DNA of 64,000 nucleotides. Origin: Xylocopa sonorina (Eukaryota; Arthropoda; Insecta; Hymenoptera; Apidae). The notes under the pieces are model-generated. The model ran no database searches. It saw only the letters and a program-made list of their open reading frames with translations, and was not told where the DNA came from. This document shows, one piece after another, positions 1 through 14,100 of the stretch (position 1 is its first letter; each line of letters begins with the position of its first letter). The stretch covers positions 717,168-781,167 of the forward strand of contig NW_027490244.1 in NCBI RefSeq assembly GCF_050948175.1, given 5' to 3'. The position numbers and the translations under genes are program-made.

Positions 1-2040
1 ATGTATCGTAGCAATAGAGTTCTAATGCTTCTCAAAACGCGATATCGCATCTCATTTCTATGTTTCATGATAAGATATAATGTTCATTGCGAAGTGTCAT
101 ATATACCTCGTATTCACTTCAAAAGAATGTAAATGCGACACTTCCATGCTAGGAAATAGCGACTGCAGATGTCTACGCGTCGAGGCAATAGAGTTCTAAT
201 GCTTCTTAAAACGCGATATCGCATCTCACTTCTATGCTTCATGATAAGAGATAATGTTCATTGCGAAGTGTCATATATACCTCGTATTCACTTCAAAAGA
301 ATGTAAACGCGAATCTTCCTTGCTAGGAAATAGCGTTTGCAGATGACTACGTATCGGAGCAATGGAGTTCTAATGCTTCTCAAGACGAGATATCGCATCT
401 CATTTCTATGCTTCATGATAAGATATAATATTCATTGCGAAGTGTCATGTATACCTCGTATTCCCTCCAAACGAATGTAAATGCGACATTTCCTTGCTAG
501 GAAATGGCGTATTCAGATGTCTACGTATCGTACCAATAGAGTTCTAATGCTGCTTAAATCGCGATATCGCATCTCATTTATATGCTTCGTGATAAGATAT
601 AATATTCATCGCGAAGTGTCAGGTATACCTCGTATTCACTTCAAAAGAATGTAAATGCGACACTTCCATGCTAGGAAATAGCGTCTGCAGATGTCTACGC
701 GTCGAGCAAATAGAGTTCTAATGCTTCTTAAAATGCGATATCGAATCTCAATTCTATGTCTCATTATAAGATATAACATTCATTGCGAAGTGTCATGTAT
801 ACCTCGAATTCACTTCAAAAGAATGTAAATGCGAAACTTCCATGCTAGGAAATAGCGTTTGCAGATATCTCCGCATCGAGGAAATAGGGTTCTAATTCTT
901 CTTAAGACGCGATATCGCATCTCACTTTTATGTTACATGATAAGATATAATGTTCATTGCGAAGTGTCATATATACCTCGTATTCACTTGAAAAGAATGT
1001 AAATGCTAATCTTCCTTGCTAGGAAATAGCGTTTGCAGATGACTACGTATCGTATCAATGGAGTTCTAATACATCTCAAATCGAGATATCGCATCTCATT
1101 TCTATGCTTCATGATAAGATATAATATTCATTGCGAAGTGTCATGTATACCTGGTATTCACTCCAAACGAATGTAAATGCGACACTTCCCTGCTAGGAAG
1201 TAGCGTATTCAGATGTCTACGTATGGTAGCAATAGATTTCTAATGCTACATAATTCTCGATATCGAATCTCATTTCTATGTTTCATGATAAGATATAATA
1301 TTCATTGCGAAGTGTCATGTATACCTCGTATTCACTTCAAAAGAATGTAAATGCGACACTTCCATGCTAGGAAATAGCGTCTGCAGATGTCTACGCGTCG
1401 AGGCAATAGAGTTCTAATGCTTCTTAAAACGCGATATCGAATCTCTCTTCTATGTTACATGATAAGATATAATATTCATTGCGAAGTGCCATGTATACCT
1501 CGTCTTCCCTCCAAACGAATGTAAATGCGACAATTCCTTGCTAGGGCATAGCGTTTGCAGATGCCTACGTATCGTAGCAATAGAGTTCTAATGCTTCTTA
1601 GATCGCGATATCGCATCTCACTTCTATGCTTCATGATAAGATATAATGTTCATTGCGAAGTGTCATATATACCTCGTATTCACCTCAAAAGAATGTAAAT
1701 GCGAATCTTTCTTGCTAGGAAATAGCGTTTGCAGATGACTACGTATCGGAGCAATGGAGTTCTAATGCTTCTCAAGACGAGATATCGCATCTCATTTCTA
1801 TGCTTCATGATAAGATATAATATTCATTGCGAAGTGTCATGTATACCTCGTATTCCCTCCAAACGAATGTAAATGCGACACTTCCTTGCTAGGAAATGGC
1901 GTATTCAGATGTCTACGTATCGTAGCAATAGAGTTCTAATGCTACTTAAATCGCGATATCGCATCTCATTTATATGTTTCGTGATATGTTATAATATTCA
2001 TTCCGTAGTGTCATGTAAACCTCGAATTCACTTCAAAAGA
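1..2040. repeat. 174-bp satellite array, left domain, organised as a 696-bp 4-mer HOR
   Basis: The window opens inside a tandem array. The GCAATAGAGTTC landmark recurs at 11 and 185, and its variant at 359, giving a 174-bp monomer. Within this block the monomer variants recur every four units. The type with AGATGACTACGTATCG starts at 341, 1037 and 1733. The type with ATTCAGATGTCTACGTAT starts at 511, 1207 and 1903. Both sets are spaced exactly 696 bp (4 x 174). A third type carries CGCGTCGAGGCAAT (176 and again about 1395). This is a true higher-order repeat of about three copies, recently homogenised compared with the next block. The array clearly continues beyond base 1. No gene is supported here. 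Confidence 0.95.
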
Positions 2041-2229
2041 ATGTAAATGCGACTATTGGTTGCTAGGAAATAGCGATTGCAGATGTCTAGGTATGGTAGC
2101 AATAGTGCTCTAATGCTTCTCAAAACGCGATATCGCATTTCATTTCTAAGCTTCCTGATAAGATATGATATTCAGTGCGGATTGTCATGTACACCTCGTA
2201 TTCACTTCAAAAGAATGTAAATGCGACAC

Positions 2230-3273
2230 TTCCATGCTAGGCAATAGCGTTTGCAGATGTCTACGTATCGCAGCTATAGAGTTCCAATGCTTCCTAAAAC
2301 GCGATATCGCATCTCCCTTCTATGTTTCATGATAAGGTATAATATTCATTGCGAAGTGTCATGTATACCTCGTATTCACTTCAAATGAATGTAAATGCGA
2401 CACTTCCGTGCTAGGAAATAGCGTTTGCAGATGTCTACGTATCGTAGCAATAGAGTTCTAATGCTTCTTAAAACGCGATATCGCATCTCACTGACAATAT
2501 TTCATGATAAGATATAATATTCATTATGGAGTGATATGTATACCTCGTACTCACTTCAAAAGAATGTAAATGCGACCCTTCCATGCTAGGGAATAGCCTT
2601 TTCAGATGTCTACGTATCGTAGCAATAGAGTTCTAATGCTTCTCAAAACGCGATATAGCACCTCATTCCTATGTTTCATGATAAGATATAATATTCATTG
2701 CGAAGTGTCATGTATATCTCGTATTCACATCAACAGAATGTAAATGCGACACTTCCATGCTAGGAAATAGCGTTTGCAGATGTCTACGTATCGCAGCTAT
2801 AGAGTTCCAATGCTTCCTAAAACGCGATATCGCATCTCCCTTCTATGTTTCATGATAAGGTATAATATTCTTTGCGAAGAGTCATGTATACCTCGTATTC
2901 ACTTCAAATGAATGTAAATGCGACACTTCCATGCTAGGAAATAGCGTTTGCAGATGTCTACGTATCGTAGCAATAGAGTTCTAATGCTTCTTAAAACGCG
3001 ATATCGCATCTCACTGCTATGTTTCATGATAAGATATAATATTCATTATGGAGTGATATGTATACCTCGTACTCACTTCAAAAGAATGTAAATGCGACCC
3101 TTCCATGCTAGGGAATAGCCTTTTCAGATGTCTACGTATCGTAGCAATAGAGTTCTAATGCTTCTCAAAACGCGATGTAGCACCTCCTTCCCATGTTTCA
3201 TGATAAGATATAATATTCATTGCGATGTGTCATGTATATCTCGTATTCACATCAAAAGAATGTAAATGCGACA
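2230..3273. repeat. 522-bp 3-mer HOR, two copies
   Basis: Three-monomer blocks repeat with an exact 522-bp offset. CAGCTATAGAGTTCCAATGC is at 2271 and 2793, TCATTATGGAGTGATATG at 2521 and 3043, and GAATAGCCTTTTCAGATG at 2591 and 3113. Homology fades after about 3273, although the TCATTATGGAGTG variant continues at single-monomer spacing. The outer boundaries are approximate to within one monomer. Confidence 0.85.
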
Positions 3274-3978
3274 CTTCCATGCTAGGAAATAGCGTTTGCA
3301 GATGTCTACGTATCGTAGCAATAGAGTTCTAATGCTTCTTAAAACGCGATATCGTATCTCACTGCTATGTTTCATGAGAAGATATAATATTCATTATGGA
3401 GTGTTATGTATACCTCGTACTCACTTCAAAAGAATGTAAATGCGACCATTCCATCCTGGGAAATAGCGTTTGCAGATGTCTACGTATCGCAGCAATAGAG
3501 TTCTAATGCTACCTAAAACGCGATATTGCATCTCACTGCTATGTTTCATTAGAAGATATAATATTCATTATGGAGTGTTATGTATACCTCGTGCTCACTC
3601 CAAAAGAATGTAAATTCGACCCTTCCATGCTAGGAAATAGCGTTTGCAGATGTCTACGTATCGTAGCAATAGAGTTCTAATGCTTCTTAGAACGCGATAT
3701 CGCATCTCACTTCTATGTTTCATGATAAGATATAATATTCATTGCGAAGTGTCATCTATACCTCGTATTCACTTCAACAGAATGTAAATGCGACACTTCC
3801 ATGCTAGGAAATAGTGTTTGCAGATGTCTACGTATCGTAGTAATAGGGTTCTAATGCTTCTTAGAACGCGATATCGCATCTCACTTCTATGTTCCATGAT
3901 AAGATATAATATTCATTGCGAAGTGTCATGTATACCTCGATTTCACTTCACAAGAATGTAAATGCGACACTTCCTTGC

Positions 3979-4900
3979 TAGGAAATATTGTTGGCAGATG
4001 TCTACGTATCACAGCAATAGAGTACTAATGATTCTTAAAACGAGATGTCGTATTTCCTTTCTATGTTTCGTAATAAGATATAATATTCATTGTGTAATGT
4101 TACGTATACCTCGTATTCACTTCAGTGGAATGTAAGTGCGAAATTTCCTTGCTAGGAAATAGGGTTTGCAGATATCTACGTATATTAGCAATAGAGTTCT
4201 AATTCTTCTCAAAACGCAATATAGAACCTCATTCCTATGTTTCATGATAAGATATAATATTCATTACGAAGTGTCATGTATATCTCGTACTCACTTCAAA
4301 AGAATGTAAATGCGACACTTCCATGCTAGGAAATAGCGTTTGCAGATGTCTACGTATCGTAGCAATAGAGTTCTAATGCTTCTTAAAACGCGATAAAGCT
4401 TCTCACTTCTATGTTTCATGATAAGATATAATATTCAGTGCGAAGTGTCATGTATACCTCGATTTCACTTCACAGGAATGTAAATGCGACACTTACTTGC
4501 TAGGAAATATTGTTTGCAGATGTCTACGCATCACTGCAATAGAGTACTAATGCTTCTTAAAACGAGATGTCGTATTTCATTCCTATGTTTCGTAATAAGA
4601 TATAATACTCATTGTGTAATGCTATGTATACCTCGTATTCACTTCAGTGGAATGTAAGTACCACATGTCCACGCTAGGAAATAGAGTTTGCAGATGTCTA
4701 CGTAAATTAGCAATAGAGTTCTAATGCTTCTCAAAACGCGATATAGCACCTCATTCCTATGTTTCATGATAAGATATAATATTCATTTCGAAGTGTCATG
4801 TATATCTCGTATTCACTTCAAAAGAATGTAAATGCGACACTTCCATGCTAGGAAATAGCGACTGCAGATGTCTACGTACCGTAGCGATAGAGTTCTAATG
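3979..4900. repeat. 522-bp 3-mer HOR, second tract
   Basis: TAGGAAATATTG is followed by a GTACTAATG-type monomer at 3979 and 4501, and the ATTAGCAATAGAGTTCTAAT type occurs at 4181 and about 4703. All offsets are 522 bp, three monomers. The monomer types differ from those in the 2.2-3.3 kb trimer, so this is an independent amplification of three neighbouring units. The boundaries are estimated by eye. Confidence 0.7.
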
Positions 4901-5339
4901 CTTCTTAAAACGAGATGTCGCATTTGATTTCCATGTTTCGTAATAAGATATAATATTCATTGTGGAGTGTCATGTATACCTCGTACTCACATCACAAGAA
5001 TGTAAATGCGACACATCCATGCAAGGAAATAGCGTTTGCAGATGTCAACGTATATCAGCAATAGAGATCTAATGCTTCTCAATACGCGATATCGCAACTC
5101 ATTCCTATGTTTCATGAGAAGATATAATATTCATTGCGAAGTGTCATGTATATCTCGTATTCACTTCAAAAGAATGTAAATGCCAAACTTCCATGCTAGG
5201 AAATAGCTTTTGCAGATGTCTACGTATCGTGGCGATAGATTTCTATTGCTTCCTAAAACGCGATATCGCATCTCACTTCTATGTTTCATGATAAGATGTA
5301 ATATTCATTGCGAAGTGTCATGTATACCTCGTATTCACT

Positions 5340-6735
5340 TCAAAAGAATGTAAATGCGACACTTCCGTGCTAGGAAAATAGCTTTTGCAGATGTCTACGT
5401 ATCGTAGCAATGGAGTTCTAATGCTTCTTAAAACGCGATATCGCATCTCACTTTTATGTTTAATGATAAGATATAATATTCATTGCGAGGTGTCATTTAT
5501 ACCTCGTATTCACTTCAAGTGAATGAAAATGCGACTCTTCCTTGCTAGGAAATAACATTTGCAGATGTCTACGCATCGTAGCAATAGAGTTCTAGCGCTT
5601 CTTAAATCGCGATATCGCATCTCACTTCTATGTTTCGAGATAAGATATAATATTCATTGCGAGGTGTCATGTATACCTCGTATTCACTTCAAGAGAATGC
5701 AAATGCAACACTTCCATGCGAGGAAATATCGTTTGCAGATGTCTACGTATCGTAGCAATAGAGCTCTAATGCTTCTAAAAACGCGATATCGCATCTCACT
5801 TCTATGTTTCATGATAAGATATAATTTATATTGCGAAGTGTTATCTATACCTTGTATTCACTTCAAAAGAATGTATATGCGACACTTCCTTGCTAGGAAA
5901 TAGCGTTTCCAGATGACCACGTATTGAAAGAATAGAGTTCTAATACTTATGAAAACGGGATGTCGCATCTCATTTCTATGTTTCATGATAAGATATAATA
6001 TTTGTTGTAGAGTGTTCTGTATACCTCGTATTCACTTCAAAAGAATGTAAATGCGACACTTCCATGCTAGGAAAATAGCTTTTGCAGATGTCTACGTATC
6101 GTAGCAATGGAGTTCTAATGCTTCTTAAAACGCGATATCGCATATCACTTCTATGTTTCATGATAAGATATAATATTCATTGCGAAGTGTCATTTATACC
6201 TCGTATTCACTTCAAATGAATGTAAATGCGACACTTCCTTGCTAGGAAATAACATTTGCAGATGTCTACGCATCGTAGCAATAGAGTTCTAGCGCTTCTT
6301 AAATCGCGATATCGCATCTCACTTCTATGTTTCGAGATAAGATATAATATTCATTGCGTGGTGCCATGTATACCTCGTATTCACTTCAAAAGAATGTAAA
6401 TGCGACACTTCCTTGCTAGGTCATAGCGTTTCCAGATGACCACGTACCGTAAGGATGGAGATTTAATGATTCTCAAAACTCGATATAGCACCTCATTCCT
6501 ATGTTTCATGATAAGATATAATATTCATTGTGGAGCGTTATGTATACCTCGTATTCGCTTCAAAAGATTGTAAATGCGACACTTCCTTGCTAGGAAATAT
6601 TGTTTGCAGATGTCTACGTATCGTAGCAATAGAGCTCTAATGCTTCTAAAAACGCGATATCGCATCTCACTTCTATGTTTCATGATAAGATATAATATAT
6701 ATTGCGAAGTGTCATGTATACCTCGTATTCACTTC
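5340..6735. repeat. 697-bp 4-mer HOR, two copies
   Basis: The unusual TAGGAAAATAGCTTTTGCAG variant, which has one extra A, occurs at 5371 and 6068. The AATAACATTTGCAGATG plus TTCTAGCGCTTCTTAAATC variant follows about 180 bp later in both copies (5551 and 6248). The 697-bp offset is four monomers plus one base. The 5559-5903 and 6574-6774 open frames fall in this tract and translate the repeat. Confidence 0.75.
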
Positions 6736-7299
6736 AAAAGAATGTATATGCGACACTTCCTTCCTAGGAAATAACATTTGCAGATGACCACGTATCGAAA
6801 GAATAGAGTTCTAATTCTTATGAAAACGAGATGTCGCATCTCATTTCTATGTTTCATGATAAGATATAATATCCATTGCGATGTGCCATGTATACCTCGT
6901 ATTCACTTCAATGGAATGTAAATGCAACATTTCCTTGCTAGGAAATAGAGTATGCAGATGTCTACGTATATTAGCAATAGAGTTCTAACGCTTTCCAAAA
7001 CTCGATATAGCCCCTCACTCCTATGTTTCGTGATAAGATATAATATTCATTGCGAAGTGTCATGTATACCTCGTATTCACTTCAAAGGAATGTAAACGCG
7101 ACACTTGCATCCTAGGAAATAGCGTTTGCAGATGTCTACGTATCGTAGCAATAGTGTTCTAATGCTTCTAAAACGCGATATCGCATCTCACTCCTATGTT
7201 TCATGATAAGATATAATATTCATTGCGAAGTGTCATGTATACCTCGTATTCACTTCAAAAGAATGTAAATGCGACACTTCCATGCTAGGAAATAGCGTT

Positions 7300-10200
7300 T
7301 GCAGATGTCTACGTATCGTAGCAACGGAGTTCTAATGCTTCTTAAAACGCGATTTCGCATCTCACTTATATGTTTCATGATAAGGTATAATATTCATTGC
7401 GAAGTGTCATGTATACCTCGTATTCAGTTCAATTGAATGTAAATGCGACACTTCCTTGCTAGGATATAGCGTTTCCAGATGACTTCGTGTCGAAACAATA
7501 GAGTTCTAGTGATTCTTAAAACGCGATATCGCATCTCACTGCTATGTTTCATGATAAGATATAATATTCATTGCGAAGTGTCATGTATACCTCGTATTCA
7601 CTTCAAAAGATTGTAAATGCGACACTTCCTTGCTAGGAAATATTGTTTGCAGATGTCTACGTATCGTAAAATTAGAGTTCTAATGCTTCTTAAAACGCGA
7701 TATCGCATATTTCCACTATGTTTCTTGATAAGATATAATATTCATTGCGAAGTGTCATGTATACCTCGTATTCACTTCAAAAGAATGTAAATGCGACACT
7801 TGCATGCTAGGAAATAGCGTTTGCAGATGCCAACGTAACGTAGCAATAGAGTTCTAATGCTTCTCAAAACGCAATATAGCACCTTATTCCTATGTTTCAT
7901 GATAAGATATAATATTCATTGCGAAGTGTCATGTATACCTCGTATTCACTTCATAAGAATGTAAATGCGACACTTCAATGCTAGGAAATATCGTATGCAG
8001 ATGTCTACGTATCACAGCAATAGAGTACTTATGCTTCTGAAAACGAGATGTCGTATTTCATTTCTATGTTTCGTAATAAGATATTATATTCATTGTGTAA
8101 TGTTATGTATACCTCGTATTCACTTCAATGGAATGTAAGTGCGACATTTCCATGGTAGGAAATAGGGTCTGCAGATGTCTACGTATATTAGCAATAGAGT
8201 TCTAATGCTTCTCAAAACGCAATATAGCACCTTATTCCTATGTTTCATGATAAGATATAATATTCATTGCGAAGTGTCATGTATACCTCGTATTCACTTC
8301 AAAAGAATGTAAATGCGACACTTGCATGCTAGGAAATAGCGTTTGCAGATGCCAACGTAACGTAGCAATAGAGTTCTAATGCTTCTCAAAACGCAATATA
8401 GCACCTTATTCCTATGTTTCATGATAAGATATAATATTCATTGCGAAGTGTCATGTATACCTCGTATTCACTTCAAAAGAATGTAAATGCGACACCTCCA
8501 TGCTAGGAATTAGGGTTTGCAGATGTCTACGTATCGTAGCAAGAGATTTCTAATGCATCTTAAAACGAGATTTCGCCTTTCATTTCTATGTTTCGTGATA
8601 AGATATAATATTCATTGCGAAGTGTCATGTATACCTCGTATTCACTTCAAAAGAATGTAAATGCGACACTTCCATGCTAGGAAATAGCCTTTGCAGATGT
8701 CTACGTATCGTAGCAATAGAGTTCTAATGCTACTTAAAACGTGATGTCGTATTTCATTTCTATGTTTCGTGATAAGATATAATATTCATTGTGGAGTGTT
8801 ATGTATACCTCGTATTGACTCCAAAAGAATGTAAATGCTACACTTCCTTGCTAGGAAATAACATTTGCAGATGTCTACGCATCGCACCCATAGAGTTCTA
8901 GTGCTTCTTAAACAGCGATATCGCATTTCACTTCTATGTTTCGTGATAAGACATAATATTCATTGTGAAGTGTTATGTATACCTCGTATTATCTTCAAAA
9001 GAATGTAAATGCGGCACTTCCATGATAGGATATAGCGTTTGCAGATGTCTACGTATCGTAGCAATAGAGTTCTAATGATTCTTAAAACGAGATGTCGCAA
9101 CTCTCTTCAATGTTTCGAGGTAAGATATAATATTCATTGCGAAGTGTCATGTATACCTCGTATTCCCTTCAAATGAATGTAAATGCGAAACTTCCATGCT
9201 AGCAAATAGCGTTTGCAGATTTCTACGTATCGTAGCAATAGAGTTCTAATGCTTCTTAAAACGCGATTTCGCATCTCACTTATATGTTTCATGATAAGGT
9301 ATAATATTCATTGCGAAGTGTCATGTATACCTCGTATTCACTTCAATTGAATGTAAATGCGACACTTCCTTGCTAGGATATAGCGTTTCCAGATGACTTC
9401 GTGTCGAAACAATAGAGTTCTAGTGATTCTTAAAACGCGATATCGCATCTCACTTCTATGTTTCATGATAAGATATAATATTCATTGCGAAGTGTCATGT
9501 ATACCTCGTATTCACGTCAAAAGATTGTAAATGCGACACTTCCTTGCTTGGAAATATTGTTTGCAGATTTCTACGTATCGTAAAAGTAGAGTCCTAATGC
9601 TTCTTAAAACGCGATATCGCATATTTCCACTATGTTTCTTGATAAGATATAATATTCATTGCGAAGTGTCATGTATACCTCGGATTCTCTTCAAAAGAAT
9701 GTAAATGCGACACTTGGATGCTAGGAAATAGCGTTTGCAGATGCCTACGTATCGTAGTAATAGAGTTCTAATGCTTCTAAAACGCGATATCGCATCTCAC
9801 ATCTATGTTTCATGATAAGATATAATATTCATTGCGAAGTGTCATGTATACCTCGTATTCACTTCATAAGAATGTAAATGCGACACTTCAGTGCTAGGAA
9901 ATAGCGTATGCAGATGTCTACGTATCACAGCAATAGAGTACTTATGCTTCTGAAAACGAGATGTCGTACTTCATTTCTATGTTTCGTAATAAGATATAAT
10001 ATTCATTGTGTAATGTTATGTATACCTCGTATTCACTTCAATGGAATGTAAGTGCGACATTTCCATGGTAGGAAATAGAGTTTGCAGATGTCTACGTATA
10101 TTAGCAATAGAGTTCTAATGCTTCTCAAAACGCAATATAGCACCTCATTCCTATGTTTCATGATAAGATATAATATTCATTGCGAAGTGTCATGTATACC

Positions 10201-11130
10201 TCGTATTGACTTCAAAAGAATGTAAATAAGACACTTCCATGCTAGAAAATAGCGTTTGCAGATGTCTGCGTATGGTAGCAATAGAGTTCTAATGCTTCTT
10301 AAAACGAGATGCCGCATTTCATTTCTATGTTTCGTGATAAGATATAATATTCATTGGGGAGTGTTATGTATACCTCGTATTCACTTCAAAAGGATGTAAA
10401 TGCGACACTTCCATGCTAGGAAATAGCGTTTGCAGATGTCTACGTATCGTAGCAACGGAGTTCTAATGCTTCTTAAAACGAGATGTCGCGTCTCACTTCT
10501 ATGCTTCGAGATAAGATATAATATTCATTGCGAAGTGTCATGTATACCTCGTTTTCACTTCAAATGAATGTAAATGCGAAACTTCCATGCTAGCAAATAG
10601 CGTTTGCAGATGTCTACATATCGTAGCAATAGAGTTCTAATGCTTCTTAAAACGCGATTTCGCATCTCACTTATATGTTTCATGATAAGGTATAATATTC
10701 ATTGCGAAGTGTCATGTATACCTCGTATTCACTTCAAATGAATGTAAATGCGAAACTTCCATGCTAGCAAATAGCGTTTGCAGATGTCTACGTATCGTAG
10801 CAATAGAGTTCTAATGCTTCTTAAAACGCGATTTCGCATCTCACTTATATGTTTCATGATAAGGTATAATATTCATTGCGAAGTGTCATGTATACCTCGT
10901 ATTCACTTCAAATGAATGTAAATGCGACACTTCCCTGCTAGGAAGTAGAGTTTGCAGGTGTCTACGTATCGAAGCAATAGGGTTCTACTGCTTCTCAAAA
11001 CGCTATGTCGCATCTCATTTCCATGTTTCATGATGAGATATAATATTCATTGCGATGTGTCATGTATACCTCGTATTCACTTCAAAGGGATGTAAGTGCG
11101 ACACTTCCTTGCTAGGATATAGCGTTTCCA
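7300..11130. repeat. about 1914-bp 11-mer HOR, two copies
   Basis: A run of variant monomers repeats at an offset of about 1914 bp (11 x 174). GACTTCGTGTCGAAACAATA is at 7481 and 9395, preceded in both by the GCGATTTCGCATCTCACTTA type and followed by the TGTTTCTTGATAAG type. The GAGATGTCGTA type is at about 8049 and 9961. A third related block begins near 11132, but at an offset of about 1737 bp, ten monomers. The 10561-10908 stretch also contains two almost identical adjacent monomers (CTTCCATGCTAGCAAATAG), indicating a very recent single-unit duplication. Confidence 0.65.
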
Positions 11131-14100
11131 GATGACTACGTGTCGAAACAATAGAGTTCTAGTGATTCTTAAAACGCGATATCGCATCTCACTTCTATGT
11201 TTCATGATAAGATATAATATTCATTGCGAAGTGTCATGTATACCTCGTATTCACTTCAAAAGAATGTAAATGCGACACTTCCATGCTAGGAAATAGCGTT
11301 TGCAGATGTCTACGCATCGTAGCAATAGGGTTCTAATGCTTCTTAAAATGAGAAGTCGCATTTCATTTCTATGTTTCGTAATAAGATATAATAATCATTG
11401 TGGAATGTTATGCATACCTCGAATTGACTTCAAAGGATGTTAATGCGACACTTGGTTGCTAGGAAATAACATATGCAGATGTCTACGCATCGTAGCAATA
11501 GGGTTCTAATGCTTCTTAAATCGCGATATCGCACCTCACTGCTATGTTTCATGATAAGATATAATATTCATTGCGAAGTGTCATGTATACCTCGTATTCA
11601 CTTCAAAAGAATGTAAGTGCGACACTTCCATGCTAGGAAATAGCGTATGCAGATGTCTACGTATCACAGCAATAGAGTACTTATGCTTCTGAAAACGAGA
11701 TGTCGTATTTCATTTCTATGTTTCGTAATAAGATATTATATTCATTGTGTAATGTTATGTATACCTCGTATTCACTTCAATGGAATGTAAGTGCGACATT
11801 TCCATGGTAGGAAATAGGGTCTGCAGATGTCTACGTATATTAGCAATAGAGTTCTAATGCTTCTCAAAACGCAATATAGCACCTTATTCCTATGTTTCAT
11901 GATAAGATATAATATTCATTGCGAAGTGTCATGTATACCTCGTATTCTCTTCAAAAGAATGTAAAAGCGACACTTCCTTGCTAGGAAATAGCGTTTCCAG
12001 ATGTCTCGTATCGTAAGAATGGAGTTCTAATGCTCCTTAGAACGAGATGTCGCATTTCATTTCTATGTTTCGTGATAAGATATAATATTCATTGTGGAGT
12101 GTTATGTATACCTCGTATTCACTTCAAAAGATTGTAAATGCGACACTTCCTTGCTAGGAAATATTGTTTGCGGATGTCTACGTATCGTAAAAATAGAGAT
12201 CTATTGCTTCTTGAAACGCGATATCGCGTATTTCCTTTATGTTTCATGATAAGAAGTAATACTCAGTCCGATGTGTCATGTATATCTCGTATTCACTTGA
12301 AAAGAATGTAAATGCCAAACTTCCATGCTAGGAAATAGCGTTTGCAGATGTCTACGTATCGTAGCAATAGAGTTCTAATGCTTCTCAAACCGCGATACCG
12401 CAACTCATTCCTATGTTTCATGATAAGATATAATATTCATTGCGAAGTGTCATGTATACCTCGTATTCACTTCAAAAGAATGTAAATGCGACACTTCCAT
12501 GCTAGGAAATAGCGTTTGCAGATGTCTACGTATCATAGCAATAGAGTACTTATGCTTCTGAATACGAGATGTCGTATTTCATTTCTATGTTTCGTAATAA
12601 GATATAATATTCATTGTATAATGTTATGTATACCTCGTATTCACTTCAATGGAATGTAAGTGCGACATTTCCATGATAGGAAATAGAATTTGCAGTTGTC
12701 TACGTATATTAGCAATAGAGTTCTAATGCTACTCAAAACGCAATATAGCACCTCATTCCTATGTTTCATGATAAGATATAATATTCATTGCGAAGTGTCA
12801 TGTATATCTCGTATTCACTTCAAAAGAATGTAAATGCGACACTTCCATGCTAGGAAATAGCGTTTGCAGATGTCTACGTATCGTAGCAATATAGTTCTAA
12901 TGCTTCTTAAAACGCGATATCGCATCTCACTTCTATGTTTCATGATATGATATAATATCCATTGCGAAGTGTCATGTATACCTCGTATTCACTTCAAAAG
13001 AATGTAAATGCTACACTTCCATGCTAGGAAATAGCGTTTGCTAATGTCTACGTATCGTAGCAGTAGTGTTCTAATGCTTCTTAAAACGCGATATCGCATC
13101 TCACTTCTATGTTTCATGATAAGATATAATATTCATTGCGAAGTGTCATGTATACCTCGTATTCACTTCAAAAGATTGTAAGTACGACACTTCCTTGCTA
13201 GGAAATATTGTTTGCAGATGTCTACGTATCGTAAAAGTAGAGTTCTATTGCTTCTTGAAACGCGATATCGCGTATTTCCTTTATGTTTCTTGATAAGATA
13301 TAATATTCATTGCGAAGTGTCATGTATACCTCGTATTCACTTCAAAAGAATGTAAATGCGACACTTGCATGCTAGGAAATAGCGTTTGCAGATGTCTACG
13401 TATCGTAGCAATAGAGTTCTAATGCTTCTTAAAACGCTATATCGCATCTCACTTCTATGTTTCATGATAAGATATAATATTCATTGCGAAGTGTCATGTA
13501 TACCTCGTATTCACTTCAAAAGAATGTAAATGCGACACTTCCATGCTAGGAAATAGCGTTTGCAGATGTCTACGTATCGTAGCAATAGAGTTTTAATGCT
13601 TCTTAAAATGAGAAGTCGCATTTCTTTTCTATGCTTCGTAATAAGATATAATATTCATTGTGAAATGTTATGCATACCTCGTATTCACTTCAAAGGATGT
13701 TAATGCGACACTTGCTTGCTAGGAAGTAGCGCTTGCAGATGTCTACGTATCGAAGCAATAGTGTTCTAATGTTTCTCAAAACGCGATGTCGCAACTCATT
13801 CTTATGTTTCATGATAAGAAATAATACTCAGTCCGATGTGTCATGTATATCTCGTATTCACTTGAAAAGAATGTAAAAGCCAAACTTCCATGCTAGGAAA
13901 TAGCGTTTGCAGATGTCTACGTATCGTAGCAATAGAGTTCTAATGCTTCTCAAACCGCGATATCGCAACTCATTCCTATGTTTCATGATAAGATATAATA
14001 TTCATTGCGAAGTGTCTTGTACATCTCGTTTTCACTTCAAAAGAATGTAAATGCGAAACTTCCATGCTAGGAAATAGCGTTTGCAGATGTCTACGTAAAG

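Noticed and set aside
5559..6774. Frames of 61-114 residues in the left satellite as possible genes
   Set aside because: They translate the 174-bp monomer with a 58-residue period, recur with the HOR, lie on either strand, and end at single-base monomer variants.
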